Shown here: positions 26,330-37,036 of the stretch, piece after piece
How the letters are laid out: each line of letters opens with the position of its first letter
Position numbering within the stretch: the first letter of the stretch is position 1
Origin: Neolentinus lepideus HHB14362 ss-1
Lineage: Eukaryota > Basidiomycota > Agaricomycetes > Gloeophyllales > Gloeophyllaceae
Reading direction: 5' to 3'
Length of the DNA: 64,000 nt
Assembly (NCBI GenBank): GCA_001632425.1
Contig: KV425634.1
Location: 1-64,000 of the forward strand
Made by a program: the position numbers and the translations under genes
The notes under the pieces: generated by a model
Told to the model about the DNA's origin: nothing
Database searches by the model: none
Seen by the model: the letters and a program-made list of their open reading frames with translations, nothing else

Positions 26330-28600
26330 TATTTAGATGGTTAACTTCATCTTGGTAGCTCCCCATCCAGGTCTCGTAATTCTGCTCTCAGAAAGCTCTA
26401 GGTTCTCGCAGTGATATACGAGGAGAAGCATAGTTCTTTCTCTGACGAAGTGGAAAGCCCTTTTTTTGTGTTCATATCCCTCACAAGTGATCGCCATCTT
26501 CTGACCTGCCTCGCTTGTCTTGAATATTGTCGAGAGGGTATCTGTGCAACGGTATAGATGTGTCACACAATCATGACTGTCCCTTAAATCTCTCTCTTAG
26601 TCTCACCGCTGTTCAAAGTGCTCAATATTCGGGCACTCCTAAAGCTGCTAATCCTGTGCATTCCCGAGCGCTCAATCAGAGCGCCCAATTCGAAGTTCAT
26701 GCCAATTTGGTACGACGTCGTTTGTTTATTTTGAGAGTTCCAAATAACATAGCCCCGCACTCTCCAGCTACATAGCTAGAGATAGCCCGCAATTTCTCCC
26801 GCATCTGAAACCCAATCCAGCTCAGGCTGTACGCACATACAACAACTTAAATACCCGCCCAGTCATCAAGCACCCGCGTTCGTAGACTCCCCGCATCCTC
26901 AAACATCGCCTCTCATATAGACATGTCCTCCAAAGACCCGCTGCCTCTTCTCCATTTGTGTTTACTGCAGCCATCTCCGCGCCTCGATATCTTCTCTCCC
27001 ATCACTGATTGGGCGCCTGACCGTCACTCTTCGTGACTAGAGGGGAACAATTACAAGACCACAGGACAATGCTCTCAGCTAACCATGGAAGTATGTCCTT
27101 CCATTCCACCATTCCACCGTCCTTCCCAAACTTGCCCGTCTATACCTACACCTTTTCGTGCTTTCCAATGGGTGGGTGCTCGCCGCCTTTCCGAAACCCC
27201 CTTCCTCATACTTTTCACACTATCAGCGCCATTGCTTTCTCTGCCTTCTTCAACAATCCAATTGGCACGGTATTTGCTAGAACTAACTGACAGTCCCGGC
27301 GTCGCTGACAGCATTCAGCTCCAGAAAAAAAATCTGGTCCTAAATCCCAAAGACATTCTCAGTAGCATCGTCGCTCCCGTACCTCAGCTCTGCTGGTCAT
27401 TCTTTTCTTGAAGTATTTCCCGTAGACGCAGGAAGCTCTCTGATTCGGAGTTCTCATCGAACTCCATTGCGGAATAGCTGCCACCGGCTAGAGAGAAGTG
27501 GCACTGACGTACGTCGTTATGGTTTGCTTTATCAGGCGCCGTATCTCTCTAATGATGAGAAGACGAACACTGAGGCCTGGATTCATCACAAATATCGGCA
27601 CGGATTTCCCTCGCTTCTTTCGTCGTATCCCAAAATCACCTCCGTGGAATACGAAACATCTTCACTTTATCTATAACTTCGATCTCAGAAACCCATCAGA
27701 ACCGGTCTACCTGTTTCCGAGATGTTCGTAATTTCACACACCTATTCATCTAACCTCCATCACGATAATTCTCTATCTCACGATTGAAGCTCAAGCCTGC
27801 CTGCTATCGGGCGCCCACTTGCATTCCACAATTCAACGGCGCCTAGAGAATCTCAGGTTACAAGGCTACTGATATCCAGATGGCATCTTCGAACGGGAGG
27901 GAAGACCTGTCCTTCATGCTCTAGACACTCACGCGAACGTAAGATGCGTAATTTAGTCGTCCAGTATAACAAATGATGGGGGACGTGACAGCTAGGAAGA
28001 GGGGACTTGGGAAAGGATGGAATCATGAGATGCGTGTTACGGCTGGGAGTGGGGATAGCACTACTACCCAGGGAGACCGAATGAAATACGAACTGAGGAC
28101 ACTAGTACGTCCAAGCAGAGGCTAGAGTACATTGACTGATAATATATAGAAGCGAAAGATCAGATAGGTACAGACCAGAAATGAAGGACGTATTATCAAA
28201 CCAAGTCATCGGCGAGCTCAGAGGCAGGACGACGGAAATCAAGCTGAGTGGAATTATATGTAGACATCTAAATATCAGCAGGAGCAAGCGTCCGGAGCTG
28301 CCTGGGTCCGTGGAAGGACGTGGTGGATCTGACGCGTGATGGACAGTACTGGAATGCAGGGTTGGTACGAGGTGCGAGCAGAGGATAGTAGCCGTCGACG
28401 ATGTGAACGACGATGTGCTCACAATTTATCGGAGTGCTTGGCGCACTGCGTCAGGACTTGTCACTCACCCTATTACACGTGATCCTCTGGATCTATGTGC
28501 ATATCCCAGGTGTCCAGCCTGCAGCTTTATTACACGATACGTCTTGCCACCAAATCGGCCACCAGGAAACTCACGATTCCGATGAATTCAATGATGAAAT
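26330..28600. repeat. segmental repeat alpha, left copy
   Basis: About 2.2 kb that reappears, inverted and shorter (about 1.55 kb), at 45540-47100. Matching landmarks include the 26740-26830 block, ATCGCCTCTCATATA with TCCTCCAAAGAC at 26909-26942, the GGGAAGACCTGTCCTTCA stretch near 27898, and the repeat-R block at 28390-28590. The left part (26330-26560) is a copy of repeat R3. A 69-codon frame at 27467-27676 is not present in the right copy. No intact gene is recognised; small frames look like broken exons. Confidence 0.6.
28390..28590 (-). repeat. dispersed repeat R, copy 1 (reverse)
   Basis: Reverse-orientation copy of the element marked by CCGATTTGGTGGCA, TACCTAGGATATGCA and a degenerate tail (see 36230, 45560, 47160, 57950 and 60410). 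No coding capacity is recognised. Confidence 0.5.
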
Positions 28601-29040
28601 ATAATCTTAGGCAGTGCGTGCTTAGTTTCTGGTATATAAATTAAACACAGGCCCTAACCCTATCTTGCAATCTTCACGTGAACTTACCTGAATTCCGATT
28701 CGGACACCCTGAAGTCATCACCTGCACGTACATCCTGATTCCCTGTTTTGTGTCCAACTCACATGCATTTGTGCCGTACTTGGCACTCAACCACTACGTG
28801 CGACGGACGCAAAATACACACTTCTGAGAGTTTGAACTCGTGAGTCGTCTCCGTCTTTAAATCCACTTATGGCACCACCACACCCTTGACTTGGGTCCAA
28901 CCTGCAATCGGTGCAAAGAACCGACCTATCTTCAGTCATCAATTCTCCCCTTCCTCATTCTCGCTCTGATCTTGCATTCGTGCATAAGTCCATTCCGAGC
29001 CCCACGAAGTATTAGAACCTCGCCCACTCAGAATAATCAC
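28600..29040. other. intergenic, nothing recognised
   Basis: About 440 bases between the alpha repeat and the second ULD_2-type gene. The only frames are short and without motifs. Confidence 0.4.
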
Positions 29041-29114
29041 CTTAACAGGGTCAGTCGTCGACCTATTGCACATGATTAGGACAGCCTGAACAAGCTACCC
29101 AAGTATCCGATTAT

Positions 29115-30311
29115 TTATACCCACCAACTAAGAAGTTCAATGGGCTGGTCCGCGTGGACTGTGTTGCATTTCACGGCAAAGAAAACTTCGACGTGATGTG
29201 CTCTTCGGACCTCAGAAAGGTCCATCTTACGACTCATCATCGTAAAGCTCTCTTCGAAAGAGCTCCGACCGTCATCAATGGAATAGTCTACAAATCTTTG
29301 TCTGAAGTGCGCTATGATATGCACCATTTCGGTGACACCCTGCGTGAATAGCGCGGTGACCTGTGTTACGGAAGACGGTTTCTCCGGTGCATTTATGCTT
29401 CCGAGAAAAGAGCGCAAAGCTGGCGTTGTCACTGTTCCGATCACAGTGGCAATGTGCTGAAAGTGTTGCGCGATACACTATCAGAGCTCGAAAGGAAGTG
29501 AGTGAGAACGACGCACCTCCCAGGTCGTAAAAAGATCCACCGGAAGCCATATCGTCACACCGAGCGGACCTATGATTTTGATGGGATATTGATCTGCGCT
29601 GAGGCCCCCTTCCCAAGGATAACCGAGAGAGCGAATGGTGATCTCTCGCATCTCGTAGATATCTCGAAGAACCAGCTTCATATCGCAATGTATTGCCTGC
29701 GTTGTAGCAGCCACATCTTCAAGGGTCATACCCGTTCTTGCGACTAAGACGTGCGTCTTATCCGTAACGCGCCTAGATCATGATCCCGCAGGTGAGATTC
29801 ATTCATGTAAAGAAGGATCAGAAACCCTAAGCAACAAATGGTGTGCTCACTGATTGAGGACTAAGACAGCAAGATCTATCCATTCTTTGTGTTGACGCGC
29901 CTGTGCTCGATACTCGCCCAACAGCTGCTCTGGGAATAGCAGCCAGGGAGCTTTATACATCAATACAGTCCAGTCTGTTCGTTTCCTCTTGAACTGCTCT
30001 TGAAAATTAGAGATCTCTCGTTGCATTTTCTGGAAGAAAACTGTGCACGAGGCTATCCTTGCGTCCAGACCGTACCTGAACGCTTCGTACGACATCCCGA
30101 GAGAAGCGATGTTTGTGAGAGGTGACCGTAGATTCTTTTGAAGGATCGAGAGCGATTGCAGTATTGTCTCCAGCTCCAGCAGGAAGTCGCTGTACATCTG
30201 TGCGACACCCCTCATTCTAGCCAGGTTGCGAACAACGCCGATGCCCAGTTCTAGTGCCGTCGTTATGTCGCCGAAGGAACCAAACGTAAGGGATAGAGCA
30301 ACGGAACTCAT
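29115..30311 (-). CDS. ubiquitin-like (ULD_2-type) domain protein, copy 2
   Basis: Minus-strand paralogue of the 21518-23253 gene. Exon 1 (30311-29850) has LTFGSFGDITT and YSDFLLELETI. Exon 2 (about 29771-29520) is joined by a phase that gives NQRVTDKTHVLVARTGM and carries RSLGYPWEGGLSADQYP, IIGPLGVTIWLP and FTTWE. Exon 3 starts HIATVIGTVTTPALRSF. The last exon ends with HVEVFFAVKCNTV ... LLSWWV at 29115. That last exon is shared with the decayed copy at 47.6-48.8 kb but not with copy 1. The start at 30311 was chosen over 30341 because MSSVALSLTFGSFGD aligns with the start of copy 1. It appears intact; function unknown. Confidence 0.6.
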
Positions 30312-30499
30312 GATAATTAAGGAGGGAAGGGGACAGGCCACGATGCAGACATGTAGAGGACAGGTGGGGATGATCTTAAGAGTCGTCAGGAAAGCAGTGA
30401 AAGAACGGTGGACCTCGTGAATAGCCCTACCATATTCTAGCGTTTCAAACGTTACTGGAGATGGTACGGATCTTCACGAGTCAGTGCCTGTGCAGTGCC

Positions 30500-31390
30500 G
30501 GGTACCCGACAGATGCTACAGAGCACTGATTTCTTCCGCCGAGAGCGAGGAGCGCGCCTACGGAGGTGGGCGAGGTTCCCTATGCTGACCCGCAGGTGAG
30601 ATGGCGCAGAAAATAGGAAATGATTTAATACTCGCCGCCATTATGCAAGGCAGTATGCTTCTGATACGGTTTTTCCTGTCCAGGAAGATATGAGTTCTAT
30701 GACATGTATTAACGCCAAGAGAATGACTCACTCCATCCGCAATTTCTGGCAGTCACCGTGAGCATAGATGATAACACGCCATATTCAATCCCGAAGAATA
30801 CAGTATGGGTGGGGATAATATTTTGGAAAGTGGGGCCACCGCCCTGATTCTATTCCGAGAATTAAGTCGACACATCCGGGGGTTCACAGCGTCGCTGCAA
30901 TAAGTGACCGAACTCGATCTTGGAAAGATGGACATTACCTGTTCCAACTACGAGGAGCACGATCGGTATCATGACAACACCTCGCCGCCGATGACAGATG
31001 ATGTGACATCGCCATCTCTGAGCCAGGGCATTGTATCAGTTCATATAGGAGTCCAAGCGACCGGGAATGTGACGCACCGTGAGGCCATCAGCGATTACAC
31101 TATAATCAAGGCATTGGCCGATAATCATGTCGCTGACGTAGAATGTTCTCACTCGACAACGTTCGCTATCAAACTGATGAAGCAATCCAGGAGAATGTTG
31201 ATTTCTTTCTCACGAAGGACGGCTTCTATCTCTCCAGGATAACCACTGTTGTTGACCAGAACATTCACCGTCATGAAAGCCTCTGTAACAGTAGGACTAC
31301 AGCAGCCGTAGACATAATAAATAGGATCCTCTGTATCCTTGTCCGGCATCCACCTTCTCCAAGCACTACCATAGTCGTCACACGGAAAGC
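30500..31390 (-). pseudogene. 7TM family B, copy B7, 5'-truncated
   Basis: Minus-strand remnant directly downstream of B6. It begins inside the second membrane segment with a deletion (about 31390), keeps the loop NNSGYPGEIEAVLREKEI and part of the third helix, and then shows scattered pieces near 30950-30850 and a last-helix trace (TSPTSVGALLALGG) near 30560. The first exons and parts of the middle are missing and the frame is broken, so it is a relic of a tandem duplication. Confidence 0.65.
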
Positions 31391-32957
31391 GAACGGTAAT
31401 GCCTTCTAGGGCTCCGGGAAAATGGAGATTCCTTGGTACCTTCTTCGACGGGAATGACTGAAGTATTATGCCCGGCCACATCAGCAAATTGAAGATCAAA
31501 GGACTTCTGGGCATATATTGCAGACTGAGTCTCCGGCTTTTGTTTATATTTTCCCAGTGCAAGGAACACTGCAAGGAACGTGGGAGAGATTCCCTTTGGG
31601 AATTCGCAGGTAAGAGAGACAGTGATTGATAAGAGATGTAATGCTTACTGCCATTATGCAAGGCAGGGTGCTCACGATACGGAAATCGTTCTATTCAGAT
31701 GTACGTGAGCTGAGCTGCAAGTATCAATGCCGAGAGGATCACTCACCCCCACCCCAAATTCTGGCACAGTCCATGCGAGTATAGAGATGAGAATGCTGAC
31801 CAGATATATCATTCCAGATTCAATCCTGTTACATTTGGTCAGGTGCAGCCCTTAACGCTGAGAATAACTGCAGCCTTACATGAGCTTCAGAACTAAGCTA
31901 ATATTGCTTTCATATACCACTGAAGCTCTCATGCGCTCAGCACGAATCCTCCAGATTCGTGAACCGGGGCAGACAATCGGATATCAGTGTACATGCATAG
32001 GAGGATATACACTCACCCACGAGAGTCATTGTAATGAGATTGAGGATTGCGGAAGCAATCAAAAAGCCGATATGCGACCAACCAACAACTTTTTCATCCC
32101 ATGGGAAACTGGGCGGAGGTAGTATTTCGGAGGGCGGGGCCGCCATCCTGAGTTTATATATAAACATATTAAGGATTAACTCGATGCATCCGAGGGCTTT
32201 CCGTGCCGCTGTGATCAGTGACGGTACCTACCTTCCAAAGATGCGCCTTACCAACTACGAGGAGCTCGATCGGTATCGCAACTACAGTGAACCACCGATG
32301 ACAGATGATGTAGCATCGCCATATCTAGAGTAGAGTATGTTATGAATCGGCGCAGGAGTCCAAGCGACTATGGATCCCACCGTGAGGCCATCAGCAATTA
32401 CACTATAATCAAGAAATTAGTCAATCATCACGCCGCTGACGTAGACTGTTCTCACTTGAAAACGTTCGCTATTAAGCTGATGAGGCAGTCCAATAGATTG
32501 CTGATTTCTTTCGCACGCAGGACAGCCTCTGTCTCCCCAGGATAACCTCTGTTGTTGACCAGAACATTCACCGTCATGAAGGCCTCTGTAAAGGCTAGGA
32601 CTACAGCAGCGGTAGACATGATAAATAGGACAATGATCAAAATAAAGAGAATCATCTGCGTTTTTGACGTCCGCCACCGTGATGAGAGGATATAAGATGC
32701 TGCAACAAAGAGGGCGATATGACTGCCTGCTGTAATTTGAGCATCCCATAGAGCCTAGTATGATAAGTCGTACCGTAAAACATGCTGATGATCTTCATGA
32801 ATGCAGGACGTCAAGCTCAGGACAGAGAGAACAAGCGAAGCAGATTACTCGCCCATAACCACAATATGCTTGCCTGGCATTGAAGTCAGCCATCGTTTGA
32901 TCGCACGACACAGGCAAACGACGGATTCCTCACCTTCTGGAAAGAGAGAGACCCCAT
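31378..32957 (-). CDS. 7TM family B, copy B6 (divergent, possibly functional)
   Basis: Minus-strand member of the seven-transmembrane family. A tiny first exon (MGSLSFQK, start 32957) is followed by ASILWLW, MFYG, then HIALFVAASYILSSRW and ILFILIIVLFIMSTAAVV, the loop VNNRGYPGETEAVL, IWRCYIIC, PPSEILPPPSFPWDE, SHIGFLIASAILNL, IESGMIYLVSIL and finally AVFLALGKYKQKPE. The second exon ends with a GC donor (GGGCGAGT), and the intron-6 acceptor reads AAG, as in B1 and B2. The C-terminal tail differs from the plus-strand copies. It resembles agaricomycete orphan 7TM integral membrane proteins; ligand or function unknown. No in-frame stop was seen, but non-consensus splice sites leave doubt. Confidence 0.5.
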
Positions 32958-34013
32958 ACCTTCGATAATTAAGTGATGCGAGCTGGATACACGGGATGCG
33001 GGATGGTGTTTACGTGAGCAGTCGACGATCAACTTAAATAACCCATCTTGTGCCATTTACCCGATGTCGAGTGCATGCCTCAGCTCTCGAGAGGCATCTG
33101 ACAGTATCAGCAAGGGGTGAGACGTCCATCTGTGTGCTGCTCACGGACAACACGACCGCCGAGCACGTCTTCACGTTCCGACACGATCTCGTCAGAGATA
33201 CGTAGCTGAGGTAATATTAGTACCGCTTTAGTCTGCTTGACCGAGGACGAAATGATAGCCTGAGAGTACTATGTGCCTCCTCCTTAGTATTATGGTCAAC
33301 ATTGAGTAGATTCAGAGAAGAGAATAGGATCAGGCACGTCATGGGCAATGTCGCCTCGAGATATGGTCCGAAAAGTCCATCAATTAGACAAGACACAGAT
33401 AACTTTTCACTACGGTAGCTCTGATCCGAAAACTGCGGCAATTTTCCCTGGACGATGTTGCTGGTGATGCGCGTTGTGTCGTTATAGTGTGGAGGTCGCA
33501 GCTGAGGTATGTACGCGGTACAGGGAAATTCACCGAGCTATTAGTCCAACTCTTGTGAGTTCGGCGAAATCCGGCAGTTTTCGAGTCCTCGTCCGAGCCG
33601 TCGAATGCATGGCGACGCTGACAGACGTCGGTCTGCGCCTCTCAGGTCCTCGCCAGCCTGCACTCTCAGGCAATTCACTCTGCTCGACATTTCTGACGCC
33701 ACTTCTTCTCTCCTGACCGCAATCAACGGTTCCATGATGCAAGTTTTCACCCCGAACGCACCGAGCTTTCTATGTTCTATCGGTCATATCCTGCTCATAA
33801 GCTGTCCTCCGCGTGCTTAGTACAGGCGTAGGGACTCTATATGAGGCGGGGGGTAGCTGTTGATTGGAGATGGTCGCTGTAACTACTTGGTGACAACACC
33901 GAGTACGTCTTTATTGCTCGCCATTGCGCTTATCCTCTGCTTCTCTTTGCACGTCCCTTCTGGCACCCCATCTTCTTTCTGTCAACGACGAGATTTTGGA
34001 CTAGTATCAGGCC
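32958..34013. other. intergenic, no recognised gene
   Basis: About 1 kb upstream of B6. Several frames of 60-80 codons overlap on both strands at 33530-33820 without recognisable domains. Nothing can be assigned. Confidence 0.4.
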
Positions 34014-34086
34014 CGGAATCGTGTGGCAGAAACAATGATTCACCTCAGGGCCTGAGGTGAATCGCTGTTTCCACCACACGGTTTCG
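34014..34086. other. near-perfect 73-nt hairpin
   Basis: The sequence is an inverted repeat centred on 34050. The inner 13 bp of each arm (34037-34049 and 34051-34063, GATTCACCTCAGG) pair perfectly around a single central G. The pairing continues outwards to 34014/34086 with only three mismatches and three G-T pairs over 36 positions per arm. Because the loop is one base, it reads more as a palindrome or cruciform than as a classical terminator or microRNA precursor. Confidence 0.8.
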
Positions 34087-34879
34087 CTTCTTCACCGCAA
34101 CAGCCCGTCCACTGCTCCTCCTGCCTCTTCCGTGTCGGCTCCTTGTTACAATCTCTACGACGACTATCTCTCGTTCGGTTCACCACTCTCGAATCGACAC
34201 ATCCTCTACTTCTAGAGGCATAGCCAACGGCCTGAACGGGTGCTTAATATCCTGTCCACCCTAGACCGCATTTATCATGTATTGGTGGTACACAGCATCC
34301 TGCCCTAGACTGATGCACGGTGTCCACTCTCGATGATATTCCCCTATCTCCGGAGCCCACATCACATGTACGTCGTTCTTACATCTTATAGCTACCGATT
34401 CAACAGGTCTTGTCATCTTTCGTTGGGCTTGCCAAACCTTACTTGTCTGTCCAAGTGAACTCAACGTCTCGGGATGATTCGCCGCCTGTTCATTTTCCAG
34501 CGCTCCCGCTGCTATATACTACCAGACTTCTTCCCCCGGTTCTTCCCACTGCCAGATGCAAAGGGAGCCCCCGCTGCTCTCTCGCTCATCGTTCCGGAGG
34601 TTCGGGCCGTTCACTGTTCTCAGCCCGCTCGACGCTCGCTCAAGCTTATCTTGACCATCGAACGTGCGAAGGCTGGTCGCTGATCGCTCGTCGAGAGCTC
34701 GGATGCATTGCTTTCCCAAGTGTGCCGCTATAATTCCACTCACGTGCCTCGGGTCCATTAAGCGCGCAATTCGAGGACCTGACGTCAAGTATCGACATGG
34801 AACCCTTACCCGCCCTCTATCCTTCACTAGTCCGCAGCCCGACCCTCCCTGCCTAATTGCAAAATATCGCCCCAGCGCT

Positions 34880-35330
34880 TTTCCCGATATATCCACGACG
34901 ACACTGGCACCCTCGACGAGGTACGCTGGGAGGGATTTGATATGCACCTGTTCTGCGCGTGGTTCGGCGAAAACAGGCTCCCCGCTGGGTGGATTCCCAA
35001 CATTAGGAGACGTTGCTGGACACGGTGAGGATATCAAAGACGCTTAGAGCGGCGATGGAGAGGTTGGGAGGGATGGTTACGCAGGCTCCTCAAATGCGTG
35101 TTGTGCAGAGGGGGAGGTCAAAACCGATCATCGCCTCCCCGTTTGCGAACGTCTCCTCCGGCCTCATCAACGCGACGGAGGCGCTCCTCCTGCTGCACGG
35201 TTCCGACGTTGAGGGCAAGATTTCAGCGTTGCTTTGGGCTGCTGAGCCGTTCTTGGAGAAGGCCCGCTTGCGGGAGGTCAAAATGGGGACACCTGGCCGG
35301 ACGTCAAAGTGGGACACCCTGGGGGGACGT
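34880..35330 (+). pseudogene. heme-thiolate peroxidase remnant HTP1, C-terminal part (plus strand)
   Basis: Plus-strand fragment matching the C-terminal third of HTP2/HTP3: a degenerate TGTLDEVRWEG, then FDMHLFCAWFGENRLPAGW, then after a frame change ISKTLRAAMERLGG, QAPQMRVVQRGRSKPII and ASPFANVSS. Its N-terminal counterpart lies on the opposite strand at 35590-35830. The gene has therefore been split by an inversion or by separate insertions, and the middle with the EHD motif is missing. Confidence 0.75.
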
Positions 35331-35370
35331 CAAAATGGGGACGGATACCTGGCGAGCCGTCAAAATGAGA
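35277..35370 (+). repeat. short tandem repeat inside the HTP1 relic
   Basis: About four degenerate units of 23-30 nt, each starting GTCAAA(A/G)TG(G/A)G and containing a GACA(C) core and, in the first three, CCTGG. It lies at the 3' end of the HTP1 C-terminal fragment and replaces the normal end of the gene. Confidence 0.75.
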
Positions 35371-35589
35371 CAACTGATGCTGTCTGCCGTTTCGCTGCTC
35401 TACCTATTATGTACCGCTTTTTCTTTGTCCAGCTCTCATTCACTTGCATCTTGTAACTCTATCCTTGTACTCGATGTACGTAGACCACTATTGCCTGGAC
35501 ATGTCTTGACCTGCTTAGCCTTGAATATTCTCGAAAGCGCTCGGCTCGGAAGACCAGGCGGTACAGGTAGCCGTGGTTGGTGAGGGAGT

Positions 35590-35830
35590 TGTGGGTAGGG
35601 CGGCGGAAGCGGGAGGGGAGTATTTCGGGGAGTGAACACGTTGTTGGTTGTTATTTTTGGGTTGTAAGGGTGTCTGAGTTGCATGACGTACATTCAAGTT
35701 GAGCTTGAAGGATGTGCGGGATGACTCACCGTGTCTGAGATACGAGGAGGAAGACGAGGAGGGAGAGGATGGGCAGGGATTTAATGTCGAGAGACACGGT
35801 CCGGGTGAGGCGTGATAGCGAGGCGATTCT
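35590..35830 (-). pseudogene. HTP1 remnant, N-terminal exons (minus strand)
   Basis: On the minus strand, exon 1 of the peroxidase is readable as ASLSRLTRTVSL ... LPILSLLVFLLVSQTR, but the initiator ATG of the paralogues is ATC here (near 35800-35810). The exon-2 remnant at 35590-35640 keeps LTNHGYLY, while the heme-ligand motif PCP has decayed to RRP. Exon 3 is absent on this strand. Confidence 0.75.
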
Positions 35831-35915
35831 GACCGGAGATGAGTGCGTAGTACGTACATCGGAGAGGTGATAAGACAGAGTCTGCAGGAGAATGAAACAC
35901 GCTCCCCCGCGGTGC

Positions 35916-35932
35916 TGGCAGATTATATACGA
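35916..35932 (-). promoter_or_regulatory. TATA-like box conserved in HTP copies (HTP1 relic)
   Basis: On the minus strand the sequence is GTATATAATCTGC, about 110 nt upstream of the former HTP1 start. The same box stands at the same place in HTP2 (45205-45217), HTP3 (57682-57695) and the HTP4 relic (60038-60050), so the promoter was copied with the gene. Confidence 0.6.
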
Positions 35933-36229
35933 GAAAACAAGCACGCTGGCACATTGAACTATCGAATTCGCCTCATGGCTATTCGTAAGCACCAATGTGG
36001 AACTGACTGGAACTTCGGGGCTGTTCCCCTGTTGCTGACTTTTGTGTGCTGTCATATTTGGATCTTGATTCTTGGGCGCGAGCTAGAAGATGAAACCAAA
36101 TAGACATTGCCCCGTAAGGACTTCAAGAACCAAGAAACAGGAATTCTAATAGCTGTGTCCAGACAGGACACAATTAAGTGAGAGACAGTCAAGCTATAAT
36201 TTTCTCGATCCGATGCACCAGCAAATTGG

Positions 36230-36440
36230 CTGCCTGTGGGGTCCGAGGATTTGTCGTTGCCAATTGGTGGCATGTCGAAAGTTGTAGGTTCGGTACCTAG
36301 GATATGCGCCTGGGAATCGGACGGCCGGGCATAACTGAGCCAGCGACGAATCGGAATCTCAGAGGGGCCGGCCATTTCCGGCAAATTTCGAGTCTCAGTT
36401 GCCATCGCCGAAGGTCGTCTGCCGCTAGTAGAGGCAAAAG
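36230..36440 (+). repeat. dispersed repeat R, copy 2
   Basis: Marked by GGGGTCCGAGGATTTGTCG, CCAATTGGTGGCATGTCG, TAGGTTCGGTACCTAGGATA and GTCGGACGGCCGGGCATAA. Related copies are at 28390 and 47160 (reverse) and at 45560, 57950 and 60410 (forward). It lies behind HTP promoters in four cases. Non-coding as far as can be seen. Confidence 0.6.
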
Positions 36441-36559
36441 TGTTCCTTCCAATCAACAATAATTTAATCCTGCTCAGTCGAAGACCACCGGAGTCCGCCG
36501 TCACCCACATATTCCAAATGTCTACATACGCTGTTTATCAAATTCGCTGGTCGGCTTCG

Positions 36560-36830
36560 TCTTGGGTGTTCCTCAGCCAGGTCTCGTAATTCCGCTCTCG
36601 ATGCCGTCCCAGACCACAGGAAGCTCCATGTTCTCGTGAACAAATCTGAGGTGAAGAACATTACTTCCTACAAGGGAGCGCTTAATATACTGGCGCTTAT
36701 ATCTCACGTTACAAGTTACGCTCAGAAGCATGCACCGTCTATTGCCTGAACATGTCATGACCTGCTTAGCATTGAATATTCGCGAAAGCACCCAACTCGG
36801 AAACCAGTCGCTGTACAGTCTGTCCCGAGC
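36560..36830 (-). repeat. repeat R3 with degenerate exon-like frames
   Basis: Copy of an element also found at 26330-26560, 35470-35590 (partial), 46900-47090 (reverse) and 60740-61040. On the strand opposite to the 7TM genes it has short frames ending in SGITRPG or SRITRPGWG preceded by SRIFNAKQVMTCSGNRR, which suggests shared remnants of a lost gene's last exons. The family is unrecognised. Confidence 0.5.
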
Positions 36831-37036
36831 CGAGGGCCGTGCGCATATTTACTATATTACCCAATCCGAACAGATCCTGCCCTTGGTGAGTATCGATGTG
36901 GTCTCCACAAAATGCACCCGAGATCAGATGGACAGCACGAGCCAAAATATTTAATCCCAGTAGTTGAGTCATAGTATCCGGATTCCGACTGTCCTCTACG
37001 CTCTCAGTTGCCTGTACGAACCATCACACCCACGAC

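Noticed and set aside
34014..34086. Bacterial-type rho-independent terminator
   Set aside because: No T run follows, the loop is a single base and the genome is eukaryotic.
36230..36440. tRNA gene suggested by a GGTTCGGTACC-like stretch
   Set aside because: No acceptor stem, anticodon arm or D-loop can be built around it, and the same stretch is part of repeat R.
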